NCBI RefSeq assembly: GCF_963855985.1
Contig: NC_087110.1
Span: 9,291,001-9,355,000, forward strand
Direction: 5' to 3'
Origin: Ostrinia nubilalis
Taxonomy: Eukaryota > Arthropoda > Insecta > Lepidoptera > Crambidae
DNA: 64,000 bases
Shown here: positions 54,349 through 64,000 of the stretch, piece after piece
Layout of the letters: each line of letters begins with the position of its first letter
How positions within the stretch are numbered: position 1 is the stretch's first letter
The notes under the pieces: model-generated
What the model was told of the DNA's origin: nothing
What the model saw: the letters and a program-made list of their open reading frames with translations, nothing else
Database searches by the model: none
Program-made: the position numbers and the translations under genes

Positions 54349-55900
54349 TAGCCCGACCAGGAACATAAAAACCCTGGCATAGAGGCGCGTTAATTGCATT
54401 TGATAGTGCAACCCTGAGTACAGTCGTACCTGTGTTAAATTAATAGGCTAATTTTATGTATCAGGATTCAGGATTACGGGCTAATTTGATATTTTCATAA
54501 ATTAACGAAAAAAGATTATATAGGTAACTTGGTCTAAATAAATTAAATGAAACCATCAATCGAGCTAGTAGGATTTATTTTATTATTCATCAATAATCAA
54601 ATTCAGAACTTGAATATTGAACTGCAATGTCTGCTCATGAACGCTTCAAACTCGGTACTTCTTTCCCAATTCCATAAAATTCAACACTTTCAAAGTGACA
54701 AAAATCTTTAAAATAGGTAGTTGAAACAAACCACAGCTAATTTTCATAGTGGACTATACTATACGATAAACATGTCAGTCAATTTGACAACCTTTGTCGG
54801 AAACATTATTCAATGAAAATATTGTCCGAACCCTTAGTACTTCCACAGTAGATATATGAGCTAAAGCAGTACGGAAACTTAGCCCTTTCGGCGAGTTAAA
54901 TACCTACACTTCAACTGAGTGTTAGGGTTGGCACTCTTAATCTTTATAAAATTAATAAGGTTCTGACTTACTTATTTATTAAAACGTTTATTTAGGTTTT
55001 TTAATTATCAAATACCTAATGGAATAAATTAATTGACTAAGTAGTTAACAAAAAAATAAAACGTTAATTAGGTTCTATAATGATCGAATACATAATCGAA
55101 TAAATTGATTAAGTCTCTCTACTATTAGAGGCCGGTAGAAGATATTCTATTCTCATAAATAAAATACCCGGATACTTACTTTCACATAGCTATTGCCTCA
55201 TTTCAAATACAGTTCATCACAAAGCGCGCGGAGCAAATTACTTTATCAAATAGAACACATAAATTGTTAAAAAGCGTAATTACGTAATTTAAAAAGAACT
55301 ATTACAAAATCAGATGTAAGCACTTTATTTAAAAAGTAATATTTAATCATTTTTACAATTCAGAATTATTACGAAGTTTAAAAAATGAAAGTTCTGGTTT
55401 TGAAGATGCCGAGTTCAAGCAGCCATAAACTACGCAATACACTCGTGGCATGTTTTTTAAAAATACAGCGGACAGTGCATGCAATAAAATTATTATTAAA
55501 AACACAACGCGCGCGACACTCGCGACGGATGGACTGCGAGGTTCGCTTAGAGCTCGTGTAAAGCGTGCGTCTGTGTGCGTGAGTCTGATTTCGAGCGTTT
55601 GTATGAAGCTTCCGTACTGTTTGATTTATCTACTGTGGTACTTCTCTTAGACAAATAATTTAACACATTGTGAACCAGTTTTCTTTCACGACTATAAAAA
55701 GTTTTTGGCAATTTAATTCCCAAATCCATTGCACACATTTAAAATAAAGTTTGTTTACACTTTGACAGCAATAGACAGTTTATTATTGACATGCAAGGTG
55801 ACATGTCAATGAAGTTTTCAGTTACTGTTGCCATTAAAAGAAATTAGTACCATTAGTTTTACGCAACATGGCGAGGTTTTTTATGTTCCTGGTCGGGCTA
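54349..55900. mobile_element. DNA transposon with TAGCCCGACCAGGAACAT ends, TA target, 1.55 kb
   Basis: Ends TAGCCCGACCAGGAACATAA and TTATGTTCCTGGTCGGGCTA, with TA duplicated. Copy 1 of the TTAA element shows the empty site 'acttaatatatattttac' (inverse, around 34,430). No transposase: the longest ORFs are about 65 codons. Non-autonomous. Confidence 0.83.
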
Positions 55901-56181
55901 TAATATATATTTTACATATTATACCTATACGTGTTTCATTTATTAATCGAAATGTAAAAATCTTTGAAAGACTAAATACCTAAACTCTATTAAAATTTTA
56001 AATTAATTATTCATGTTTTAATACCTTATTCTACCTAAAAATTAATAACTTATATCAAGTCTTAATACGGTCACGGCTCAAGATTTTTTTGTCCATTTCG
56101 GCGTTCTTTTTACTCTTTTGTCTTTGCGTTGACAGTTTGTAGCTAAATTCGCGCGGAATATTTTTGTGAAATGGCTCTTAA

Positions 56182-56352
56182 AGATAACGACAGGTGAACT
56201 GGCTGCTCCCGCCACCCTATGTACACGTATCCCACCCTCATCGGAGGAAGTGCAGAGGACTCACGCCAAGTTGGCGGTTAATTTAGTTAATAGCAGTGAC
56301 CAGGACGTGCCGAAGGTAATCTCCGCCTTCGATGCTTATGGGGATTTTTAAT
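56182..56352 (+). other. Coding-like stretch of unknown origin
   Basis: An open frame reads ITTGELAAPATLCTRIPPSS then EEVQRTHAKLAVNLVNSSDQ and ends FDAYGDF. Its GC content is above its surroundings and the composition is protein-like. It starts inside the end of TTAA copy 2, so its true N-terminus is elsewhere. I do not recognise it; it may be a retroposed gene fragment or LINE piece. Confidence 0.3.
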
Positions 56353-56375
56353 CAACAGTAATTACAAGGTGCTGA

Positions 56376-56690
56376 CGGTTTGTAATTTTTGTTTGGCATA
56401 CTTGTTTTAGTTTGAGGCGGACCGACATTGTGGCGTTTTCGTACAAGCCCTTCAGCGCTTCGATGTATCTATAGTCAATTTGGCACCGTTGGAGAGACTG
56501 TAGCACTGCCCTGGTCTCAATCGAGTCGAAGGCTTTTTCATAGTCTGCAAACGCCAGACAAAGTGGCTGATTATACTCCTCGGTCTTCTGTATAATCTGC
56601 CGAAGCGTATGTATGTGGTCTATGGTACTAAAGCCTTTTTGGAATCCGGATTGTTTCGGATACATTTTGACCTCGGTAAGAGTATATCAC
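56376..56690 (-). pseudogene. RTE-like reverse-transcriptase fragment
   Basis: Encodes QSGFQKGFSTIDHIHTLRQI, then IQKTEEYNQPLCLAFADYEK and AFDSIETRAVLQSLQRC: the palm region including the first catalytic Asp motif. Same family as 8,512-9,885. Truncated at both ends. Confidence 0.82.
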
Positions 56691-57468
56691 GGCGCACATC
56701 GTAGCCCAGTATGAATGCTAAAGGTGCCGATGGGTTTAAAGTTTTTGTTTCACATACTTTTTTGACGTAAGTTGACGAAGGAATCTCGACACACAAAACA
56801 TCGATGGATGCTAATACTATGCTTGGTTCAAGCTACAATATTGCTATACACGTTGTCGCGAAAAATAGTCTTTAGTAAGCCAATAAACTTCGTTGCTCGT
56901 TACCGTGAAAAATCTTTACTGTAAAACTACTTGGCCATGAATTTCATAGAGATTTTGTACGAATTTTAGATTTGAAAATTATAAAAATTGTAAATAACTT
57001 GAAAAAATCGAACTGCCTAAGGCGGGAATTGAACCCACGATATTTGATTTAGATCGTCTCAATACCAAGAGATTTAATTTGAACTATTGACAATGTGTTT
57101 AAACCACACATCATAATATATGTGCGTACAGTTAAAATATTATCCTAGACTAGATTATTCAAGATGAAAGTAGAGTCTCACATGAAGGATTATTACATAT
57201 ACAACGATACCTAGACAAACTTAGGCATGTACTTAGCTAGAGATTAATTAGGTAACATAATAAGATTCTAGTACTTAAAGTAGTACCTAAAAGCTAAGTC
57301 TTGTCAAGCATTCTAACTATCAGTCATCATTAGAACTTGATACTTTGAAAAACTTAAGACATCACAACGTAGTATAGGGTGACATACTTGTAGTTAAATG
57401 CGAGGTGAACATACACAATAGTTTTAATGTTAATTCTAAAGTCTAGGTCTAGTAGGTCTAATCTAGTA

Positions 57469-57539
57469 GCCTCTGTGGTCTAGTACTAAGTATCACCTGT
57501 CTCAGATTCGATGGTTCTGGGTTCGATTCCCAGTGAGGC
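57469..57539 (+). ncRNA. tRNA-like SINE head or pseudo-tRNA
   Basis: GCCTCTGTGGTCTAG... with a B box GGGTTCGATTCCC and a closing GTGAGGC that pairs GCCTC with GAGGC. Acceptor positions 6-7 do not pair and the anticodon arm is poor, and similar 'tgtggtctagtggtaag' words occur at 11,255, so a tRNA-derived SINE is more likely than a working tRNA. The downstream 300 bp may be its body. Confidence 0.55.
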
Positions 57540-57901
57540 TGAGGAGCGGGACCCAGTAATGCAGGATCCGCAAATCTGGATTGTCATGTGAACACACTTG
57601 TCAAATCTCAAGCGCCTTAAAATTCGAACTACAAATTCGAATGCATCAGTTTTTTTGCGGGGCACTGTAGAAGAGATATTCGTTAAAACACATAATTATA
57701 CTATTAAAGGGGATCCTGCAAAAAACGGGATGCCTCCGCGGGAACAAGCAACATGGGTGCTTCAGTCGCGTGATCGGGGAGGCACGGGGCACGGCCATTA
57801 CTCTAGCATGCCCTTAGCTAATTAATTAAACTTAAATATGTCGTTACTTAATAATGTTCTTATCTGACCCATCAGGTATTTTACCATGAGTCACTGTAGA
57901 A

Positions 57902-58141
57902 CAGTGGTTCCCAAACTTATTTAGTCTACTGCCCACTTTGAGAATAAATTATTTTTTAGCGCCCCTCCTTTTTTGTAGTCAAGAGTCGAGCTCAGTCGAT
58001 GTCTAAGAGTCCTCCTAGTAGATGACGCCTCCCAAGCCTCCTCTACACAACGTCCCGATTTTTTTTCTGGGTCTCTTACCGCCCCCCTTTAAGCCTGCAG
58101 CGCCCACAAGGGGGCGTTATCGCCCACTTTGGGAAAGACTG
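57902..58141. mobile_element. hAT MITE, 240 bp
   Basis: Ends CAGTGGTTCCCAAACTTATT and (C)ACTTTGGGAAAGACTG, 8-bp TSD CTGTAGAA (57,894-57,901; 58,142-58,149). No ORF. Confidence 0.85.
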
Positions 58142-58169
58142 CTGTAGAATAAAGCAGTCTATTAAAGTT

Positions 58170-58240
58170 CCTTTCAACCAAATGATGTTCACTGCTGGAC
58201 AAAGGCCTGCCCCAAATTTCCACAAAGAGCGGTCCTGCTC
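58170..58240 (-). mobile_element. RTE-like LINE tail remnant
   Basis: 'aaatgatgttcactgctggacaaaggcctgcccc' on the plus strand, the inverse family tail, 20 bp after the hAT MITE. Confidence 0.6.
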
Positions 58241-58488
58241 TGCCCGTCTACCTAAGTATTTACTTCGTAATAGGTAAAGTAAGTAATTAACAATCTCAGG
58301 TATTAATTAAACAGGTTTATAATGAAGTTAAATATTTTCACAATGTTGGTTTTTTTTCATCATCGTCATCAACATAAAGGTATAATTTCATTATGTGAAA
58401 CCCATATTTTCTCTAGTCTTTAGTCAAGGTGGAAATTAATATTATGCTTTGGTATTATGTATATGAAAGTGTTTATGATGCACTATAC

Positions 58489-58926
58489 CATTGGTTCCCA
58501 AACTTATTTGAGACGCGCCCCCTTTCGACCATACAAAAAATTCTGCGCCCTCCCTCCTCCAGTCAAGATTATTTATTGGTTGTATCGAGCAGTCTGGAAT
58601 ACATTCTCTCAGCGGTCGCAGGTTTTTTATACTTAAGTACACAAATGGCCCGCGCCTCCCTTTAAAGGCCTATTCAAACCTGAGCGATATTCGCTGCCGC
58701 TGTGGGTAGAGGTACATACCACGCGGGTTTCGCTCAGGTATTTAGTATCAAGTACCGCGGCTAGAGCGTTTTCTCTGCCGCAGACGGTAGCGAATACCGC
58801 TTAAGTTAGGTCTGAACAGTATTATTACCGCAAACCCACTGGGTTTTCTCTGCCGCAGACGGTAGCGAATACCGCTTAGGTCTGAATAGGCCTTTAAGGT
58901 CTTTGCCCCCCCTTTGGGAACCAATG
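58489..58926. mobile_element. hAT MITE, 438 bp, containing a second MITE
   Basis: Ends CATTGGTTCCCAAACTTATT and TTTGGGAACCAATG, 8-bp TSD CACTATAC (58,481-58,488; 58,927-58,934). Related to 57,902-58,141. Confidence 0.85.
58666..58893. mobile_element. Nested TTAA-flanked MITE, 228 bp
   Basis: Ends AGGCCTATTCAAACCTGAGC and (C)TTAGGTCTGAATAGGCCT, flanked by TTAA (58,662-58,665; 58,894-58,897). Internally, 'ctctgccgcagacggtagcg' is duplicated. Confidence 0.7.
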
Positions 58927-59240
58927 CACTATACCTTTTTGAGATCAAATTCAAATTCTTATTTGCAACAAAAATAGGGTTTACAAAAAGGTGTTACAAA
59001 GAGATACAGTTGCTTTCGACCTATTTAACTTAACTTAAAACTGATAACACAGCATGCAAGTTTTCGTGTTAAAACCTAATCCATGAAAATCGTATCATCA
59101 TTGAGCTGAAATTTAACCACTAAGTATATCATTAGCAAGCCTCTCATCTCCCCTCAACCGCCATCAAATCTAATACAGTACACACCATAAATCCCAACAA
59201 TAAGCATTGAGTGGGCAGACCGATGGTCTCCATCAGGGTA

Positions 59241-59631
59241 CAGTCAGCGTCAAATAGTCCGTGACACCCAAAGTGACCAAAAAGTTGATAATGCAACCTT
59301 ATTAGACATGTTGACACCACCAGTCAATTGACGTACTTTTTAAAACTGTCAAAACGAAACTCTACCATAGATTTTGTATGGTACTACAAGCAAGTGGACG
59401 TCACTATTTTGTCAACTCAATTAAACTACTTTTTTCAATTACAATGCGAACAAAAATCATAATTTACAGGTAATTTAAAATGAATTACATTTTTAAGACC
59501 AGAACGAAGGGTCTTTTTAACAGTTGTGGTTTCGAATTATTGGGGTATGGTGTCAAACTGTCTATTGTAATAAAGACGTGTTGCAAACTTTCTGGCTACT
59601 ATGGGTGTCCCGAACTATTTGAGGCTGACTG
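59241..59631. mobile_element. Mariner-like MITE, 391 bp
   Basis: TA-flanked ends CAGTCAGCGTCAAATAGTCC and (C)TATTTGAGGCTGACTG. Terminal TACAGTCAGC is typical of Tc1/mariner derivatives in moths. No ORF. Confidence 0.75.
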
Positions 59632-60312
59632 TACCAACCACAGTACATAAAACTACTCACTGTGTTCTTATTCCGTTGTAATACGAATTATTTTGCAACG
59701 AAAATGTGAAGCCAGACGTGCTTTTGACTGCACATTTTGTGCCCCCATAACATGTACCGTAATGTCCTCAAGTAGCCATCTGTTGGGCGTTTTCATTAAT
59801 ATCTTATGATTCATTGGAGGGATTTAATGTATTATTCTTGGGTCAAGTGTCTTGTTTTTTACTAACTATTGTCCGCGGCTTCGCCCGGTAATCGATCTGT
59901 CATAAAAATAATATCTGTCCCGTGCACCCCTTTTAAAAACCGGGATAAATTCTATCCTAGGACGTGTTCTCCTTGACAAATTAACTACTTGACTTTCTTC
60001 ATTATTGTTTATTGTTGAAAACGTTGTGGAAAACGCATGAAAATCTTTTCAATAGTTTTTAAGTTTAGTGTTAACACACTTAACTGTTGTTCTCAACTTT
60101 AGAAAAGGGTTAACTTAATTAAAACCAGACTATTAGCACAGTACTTAGAAAATATTTGTATTATTGATGTTGAAATATAGACTCATCAATGGGCTATTAA
60201 ATACTTTACTTGCGCGCGTTAGACATGATACAACGCCATCTATTGATTGCATTTGGAACTTATAATAGATACAATGCTGATCTTAAACAGATTAGAGATA
60301 TTTAAGGTCATA

Positions 60313-60517
60313 GCAGACTTATCAACTCGGAAAGGGATCACAACACCGTATCGCCTTACACGAGCTGTCATCGCCTTTCACGCGCTGTCAACCGCGAGGC
60401 GAGGCGTTTACGTTACGGTGCGGATAAGTGTGCGTTGCAGTATGGAGTTTCATAGAGAGAATACTGACCGCCTTGAGTTGACACGGTCACGATCCCTTTC
60501 CGAGTTGATAAGTGTGC
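60313..60517. mobile_element. MITE with GCACACTTATCAAC ends
   Basis: Inverse ends GCAGACTTATCAACTCGGAA and TTCCGAGTTGATAAGTGTGC, uninterrupted relative of 15,465-16,057. Confidence 0.72.
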
Positions 60518-60964
60518 TACGTCCTTTATCCTTATCAGCATCAGTTCCACCAGCTGTATTCCACTATTCAATGTGGGCTTTCCTAAGGAACGCCACAAAA
60601 CAGGAGCTCTCTTTTTCATTCAGGCCAAAAGGTTTACATAAATTATTTACCGAAATATAAAATAGTCCCGTGGGTGTGTTTACTTTTTAACTGTACACAA
60701 ACGGCTATGAACTTCAGCGAAGCTCAATTTTTAAAGTATATAAAAACTACAATTTGTTTCGAATAAAGCTCCTCCTATGTTCTGATTAATTTCGGTGCGG
60801 GTCCAATGACAGTTTACTTGTGACAGTTAAATTTTATATAACTTTTATAATAAATAGTTCTTGCAACTCACGAAAGCGAGTGAGCTTTACTTGTGTGTGT
60901 ACGTGTACTCATGCACATAACGATAGTGTAATTTCTATCAAAACTTTCGAAAAACTAACAGTAT

Positions 60965-61057
60965 CTTACCATCTTACTTTAATTTTAACAAAATTTACGT
61001 CAAAAATCTATCAAACTCCATACAAAAAACACCGGTTATTGTTAAAGTTACGTTTAA
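60965..61057. mobile_element. MITE 'CCATCTTACTTTAA'
   Basis: Same core 'tcaaactccatacaaaaaac' as 3,640-3,716; 3' arm 'gttaaagttacgtt'. Confidence 0.55.
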
Positions 61058-62371
61058 TGTGGAACTAAACTTAAATCGAATTAAATGTAATGCTGTACAA
61101 AGTTAAACAGTTCAAGAAAATACACCTACAGTTTGTGTTACTTAAACCACAGTTAAAGTTTGTGGTTGACTTCCTTTGTAATGGAATCCGATGCTATGGA
61201 GGCCCATAAGCTTTGCGGAACTGTTTATAACGAGAAGGTTTTAAATTACAACTTCTGCTTGGATTGTTTTGTTAAATCTGAGCAACAAAGTCAAACGCTC
61301 ATCTCTACATATTTTCGTCTTTTATTTTTGACTTGTGTATTTTTCAAAATTTTATTAATGTGAAAAATGGCTCTCGTTTTATTGCGTGCGACAAGCCTGT
61401 CCACATTAATAAAGTTTGGTTTTAATGACTTTTCGTAGGAGTTCTAACAGCCTAACATTTAAAATATACCTAGTAGTTTAACGTGAACTGAATAAAGTAC
61501 GTGTATTTTAATAATTTTCAATCATTCTATACGAGAGCTATTTGACTACATTTCTATGATAATTTCTGGGGTTCTGGGCAAAGAAAGAAACAAAGGACGA
61601 ACGCTACGCAGATCAGTTTTGTTTTTTATTTTTAAGTCGTTAAATTCAACAGCCAGTTTTAACAATCATAAGTTTTAAAGAACAAAGATTTGAAAAAGGA
61701 ACTCGTCAGCAAAAGACAAAAGAACATCTTTTTTACGATGCACATTTTTTGACCGACTGCAAAATGATACGAAAAGTTGTTAAATCACAAAATCTTGGCA
61801 GCCAGTTCGGAGCATGGTTCTGCCAACTTTACGAATAAAACTGCTTTTTACTACTTGACAAGTGGCAGTATCTTTTTTAAATTCGTAATTTTCACGCTTT
61901 TTTGCGAAGAACGAAGGAACTTGCGTTCTATGATTTCTTGACACACATACATTGAGCATATTCTAGCTTCTTTAATGCTCTTTTTCGACTCGGACTTACT
62001 AGGTTTTTAATACTAATATTAAGACGCCTAATTAAGAAGTCTGTTCCATAAAATTAAATAATACATTTTCTTTAATTAGAAGACGCATGGCGCTGTAAAG
62101 ACTTTTTGAAACAGATTAAAATACATGCTAGGAAAGTCGCAAAAAGTACCTCATACCACACATACAAACCACAGTTCGTTTGCGCCTTTGTTCTAGTTCA
62201 AAAGACGTCTCTCACTCATCCGTGCGAGCCTGTCTACATTTTAATAAGGACGCCATTATGGAAGAGTGAAAAAAGGTTTCAAGAGGCAAAATGACGCGTT
62301 ACTAGTAAAGAAGTTCTAAGTGACTCTCTAAGGTACATGATAAACAACGCTAAAATTAGATTTAATTTTAG
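61058..62371. other. 1.3 kb without a recognisable gene
   Basis: Only short ORFs. One (61,160-61,363) encodes a 67-residue peptide with four cysteines I do not recognise. AT-rich, no clear repeats. Confidence 0.4.
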
Positions 62372-62747
62372 TAGGGATGTTTGTTATAGGATATGTAGTT
62401 TCGGTTATGGATACGGTTACGGATATTACGGTTTCGATAACAGTTACGGATATCTGTGCTTTAGAATGCAATTTGCAATAGTTGTCCAACACGGCTCATT
62501 CATGGCCGTACACTTTACATCGAATAAAAAGTAGGTAATAAAAAAGTTAAAATTGATACTAGATGGCATTATTAATATTAAGGTAAGTCAGGCTGTTATG
62601 CCTTTAAAACATATAATGCTATACAAAAAACAATTTAAACTGCCTACATCCGAAACTATCCGTAACTTTTGAATCGGTTACGGTTTTGGATATTTTTTTA
62701 TTTCGGATATCCGAAACTTTCGGTTACGGATATCCATAACATCCCTG
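62372..62747. mobile_element. hAT MITE (relative of 15,497-15,917)
   Basis: Ends TAGGGATG and CATCCCTG, filled with ggttacggat/atccgtaac repeats and the shared core 'caatagttgtccaacacggc'. No clean 8-bp TSD, so an end may be eroded. Confidence 0.7.
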
Positions 62748-63215
62748 AATCTAAATATAGAAATTCTAATTCTAAGTAGGCTTTTTTCAACTTACCGTCT
62801 AAACCTAAACCGTCCTTGCCCTACCACCACTTTTGTACAACATTATCGGCTGATGCTGAAGTGTTTTTTTTTTTTTTTTTTAATTAAGCCTAGACTGTAA
62901 ACTGTTTCTACACACACCGGCAGATTTAGCGGAACGCAAAAAAAAGTATGAAAATAAGGAAAATTACTACTGATCTATGAAATATTTATTATACAAAATA
63001 AAGAGATAATTAAAATAAAATAAAATAACATAGATTTTTTAAATATTTAGTCGTTTTTATTTAATAAAAAATCATCGAAACGAAATTTCAATTTTTCAGT
63101 TTTGAACAAAAATTAGAAATTGTGGCCAGATTAAAAATTAGGGTAGCTTATCACTAACCAAATGAATTAATTAATGATGGGTATTTCCCCCTCTTGCTCT
63201 GATGATGGTTTCCAT

Positions 63216-64000
63216 TCATCTGAGCATGCTGCAGTTAATGTTATGAAGGGTATTTTGGGGCAATGTCTGCCATTCCTCTAGTAACGCGTTTCTCAACACC
63301 ATCGGTGGTATTCTGAATTTAACACATCTTTTAAGAAAGTCCAAGACATGTTCTATAGGATTCTTGTCTAGGGATCTTGCCAGCCACTGCATCATGGGTA
63401 GATACATATCCAAATGGTTTAGATGTGCCTGTACTGAGCGAGCACTGTGAAAACGAACATTATCGTGAATTAAACTAAAGGAGTCCACAATAAATGGAGT
63501 AAATGGCACATCATGTTCTTCTAAAATGTTCCTAGTGTACCATTCAGAAGTCGTATTTCCTCCATCACCCACCACTAACTCCGTGCGAGCTCCCAAACAA
63601 ATCCTTCCCCACACCAGAATTAAGCTACCTCCATAAACCACGATATTTTCAAAATTAAGACTAAATGTTACGTTCTCTTTGTGTCTCCATATTCGCTATC
63701 TTCCATCGATCTGGTTTAAGAGAACTCTGCACTCATAAGTGAAGAGATCATGCCTCCAGTCGTTCAAGACCCAATCACGATATTCACGTGAAAAGTTCAA
63801 TATGTTTTTTCGGTGCTGTGTCACAAGTTGGAGCTTTCTCGGGTATGCACGACCCTATACCAACTTCAGTAAATCTCCTGTGAACTGTGGGCTCAGTCAC
63901 TCTTACTCCTCGAGTGTCTTTAAGGTTATTTCTGGCTTGAACAGCAGGTAACCGCGACTCTGAAAACTCGAAGTTGTAAAAAACGGTCATCCCGTCGCGA
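63216..64000 (-). pseudogene. Tc1-like transposase, broken, runs off the window
   Basis: From the right edge leftward, frames read TVHRRFTEVGIGSCIPEKAP (N-terminal DNA-binding part), then after frame changes and a stop, ILVWGRICLGARTELVV, DNVRFHSARSVQAHLN and LDKNPIEHVLDFLKRCV. HDN and the NPIEHV.D..K motif are the second and third catalytic positions of the Tc1 DD34E domain; here the third reads NPIEHVLD and still has its Glu. Frameshifts make it non-functional. The left end is probably near 62,900. Confidence 0.82.

Larger units (their letters stand above)
51591..56177. mobile_element. TTAA transposon copy 2 (GAGCCATTT termini), 4.59 kb
   Basis: Ends GAGCCATTTTACATTTTCG and, inverted, GAGCCATTTCACAAAAATA; TTAA flanks at 51,587-51,590 and 56,178-56,181. 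Collinear with copy 1 but inverted. Own later insertions: a SINE/RTE tail (51,969-52,225), a MITE (53,617-53,873) and a TA-flanked element (54,349-55,900). No transposase frame. Confidence 0.85.

Noticed and set aside
57469..57539. Functional tRNA gene
   Set aside because: Two unpaired acceptor positions and a poor anticodon stem; a SINE head is likelier.
58748..58954. Minus-strand ORF with repeated LSGIRYRLRQRK
   Set aside because: The repeat comes from a duplicated segment inside the nested MITE, not from a protein repeat.

Overview
The window reads as insect nuclear DNA, almost certainly from a moth or butterfly. It is AT-rich, its genes are split into short exons, and it is packed with repeats I recognise as lepidopteran: RTE-like LINE tails ending in an RWTDDIIKVAGK peptide, 'tcgcccgcg' SINE/LINE tails, hAT, mariner-like and foldback MITEs. 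No bacterial features or operons are present. Exon models below were built by hand from splice signals and reading-frame phase. They are not supported by transcripts.

Two host genes can be rebuilt, both on the minus strand. (1) Positions 47,981 to 21,841: a 10-exon gene of 511 codons including the stop, whose product aligns along its whole length with the ciliary protein CFAP53 (CCDC11; human protein about 514 aa). An RFX-type X-box lies 110 bp upstream of its ATG. As printed, codon 76 is an in-frame TGA. (2) Positions 20,883 to 1,824: at least 9 exons (588 codons, 3' end not found) encoding an unrecognised protein with a SAP-like N-terminal motif and a C-x2-C...H zinc-finger-like segment in the last visible exon. 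A 41-bp microexon is needed to keep its frame. Exon 5 has four broken partial copies downstream of it, in the next intron. Between the two genes is an 88-bp-unit minisatellite containing about ten CTAGATGGCGCTG-like motifs.

Everything else is mostly transposable elements, many with target-site duplications (TSDs) that can be read directly. Left third: hAT elements (7,812-12,085; 15,497-15,917), a 1.7-kb foldback, an inverted duplication of a reverse-transcriptase fragment, and RTE relics. Middle (28.5-42.2 kb, inside CFAP53 intron 4): a minus-strand LINE with ORF1 and ORF2 overlapping as TAATG. Its ORF2 is split by a 1.47-kb element with identical 341-bp LTRs, and its ORF1 is split at the fourth codon by a 7.9-kb TTAA-flanked transposon. 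That transposon in turn carries a second LINE with an intact 987-aa ORF2, a hAT derivative and a Helitron helicase fragment. A second copy of the TTAA transposon lies inverted at 51,591-56,177, so the two copies bracket the promoter and first four exons of CFAP53. Right end: more hAT/MITE insertions, a tRNA-like SINE head and a broken Tc1-like transposase running off the edge.

The most interesting items are the TTAA/GAGCC transposon pair, the LTR miniature element whose excision in silico restores the LINE frame, the X-box, the decayed exon-5 copies, and the intergenic array of CTCF-like motifs.
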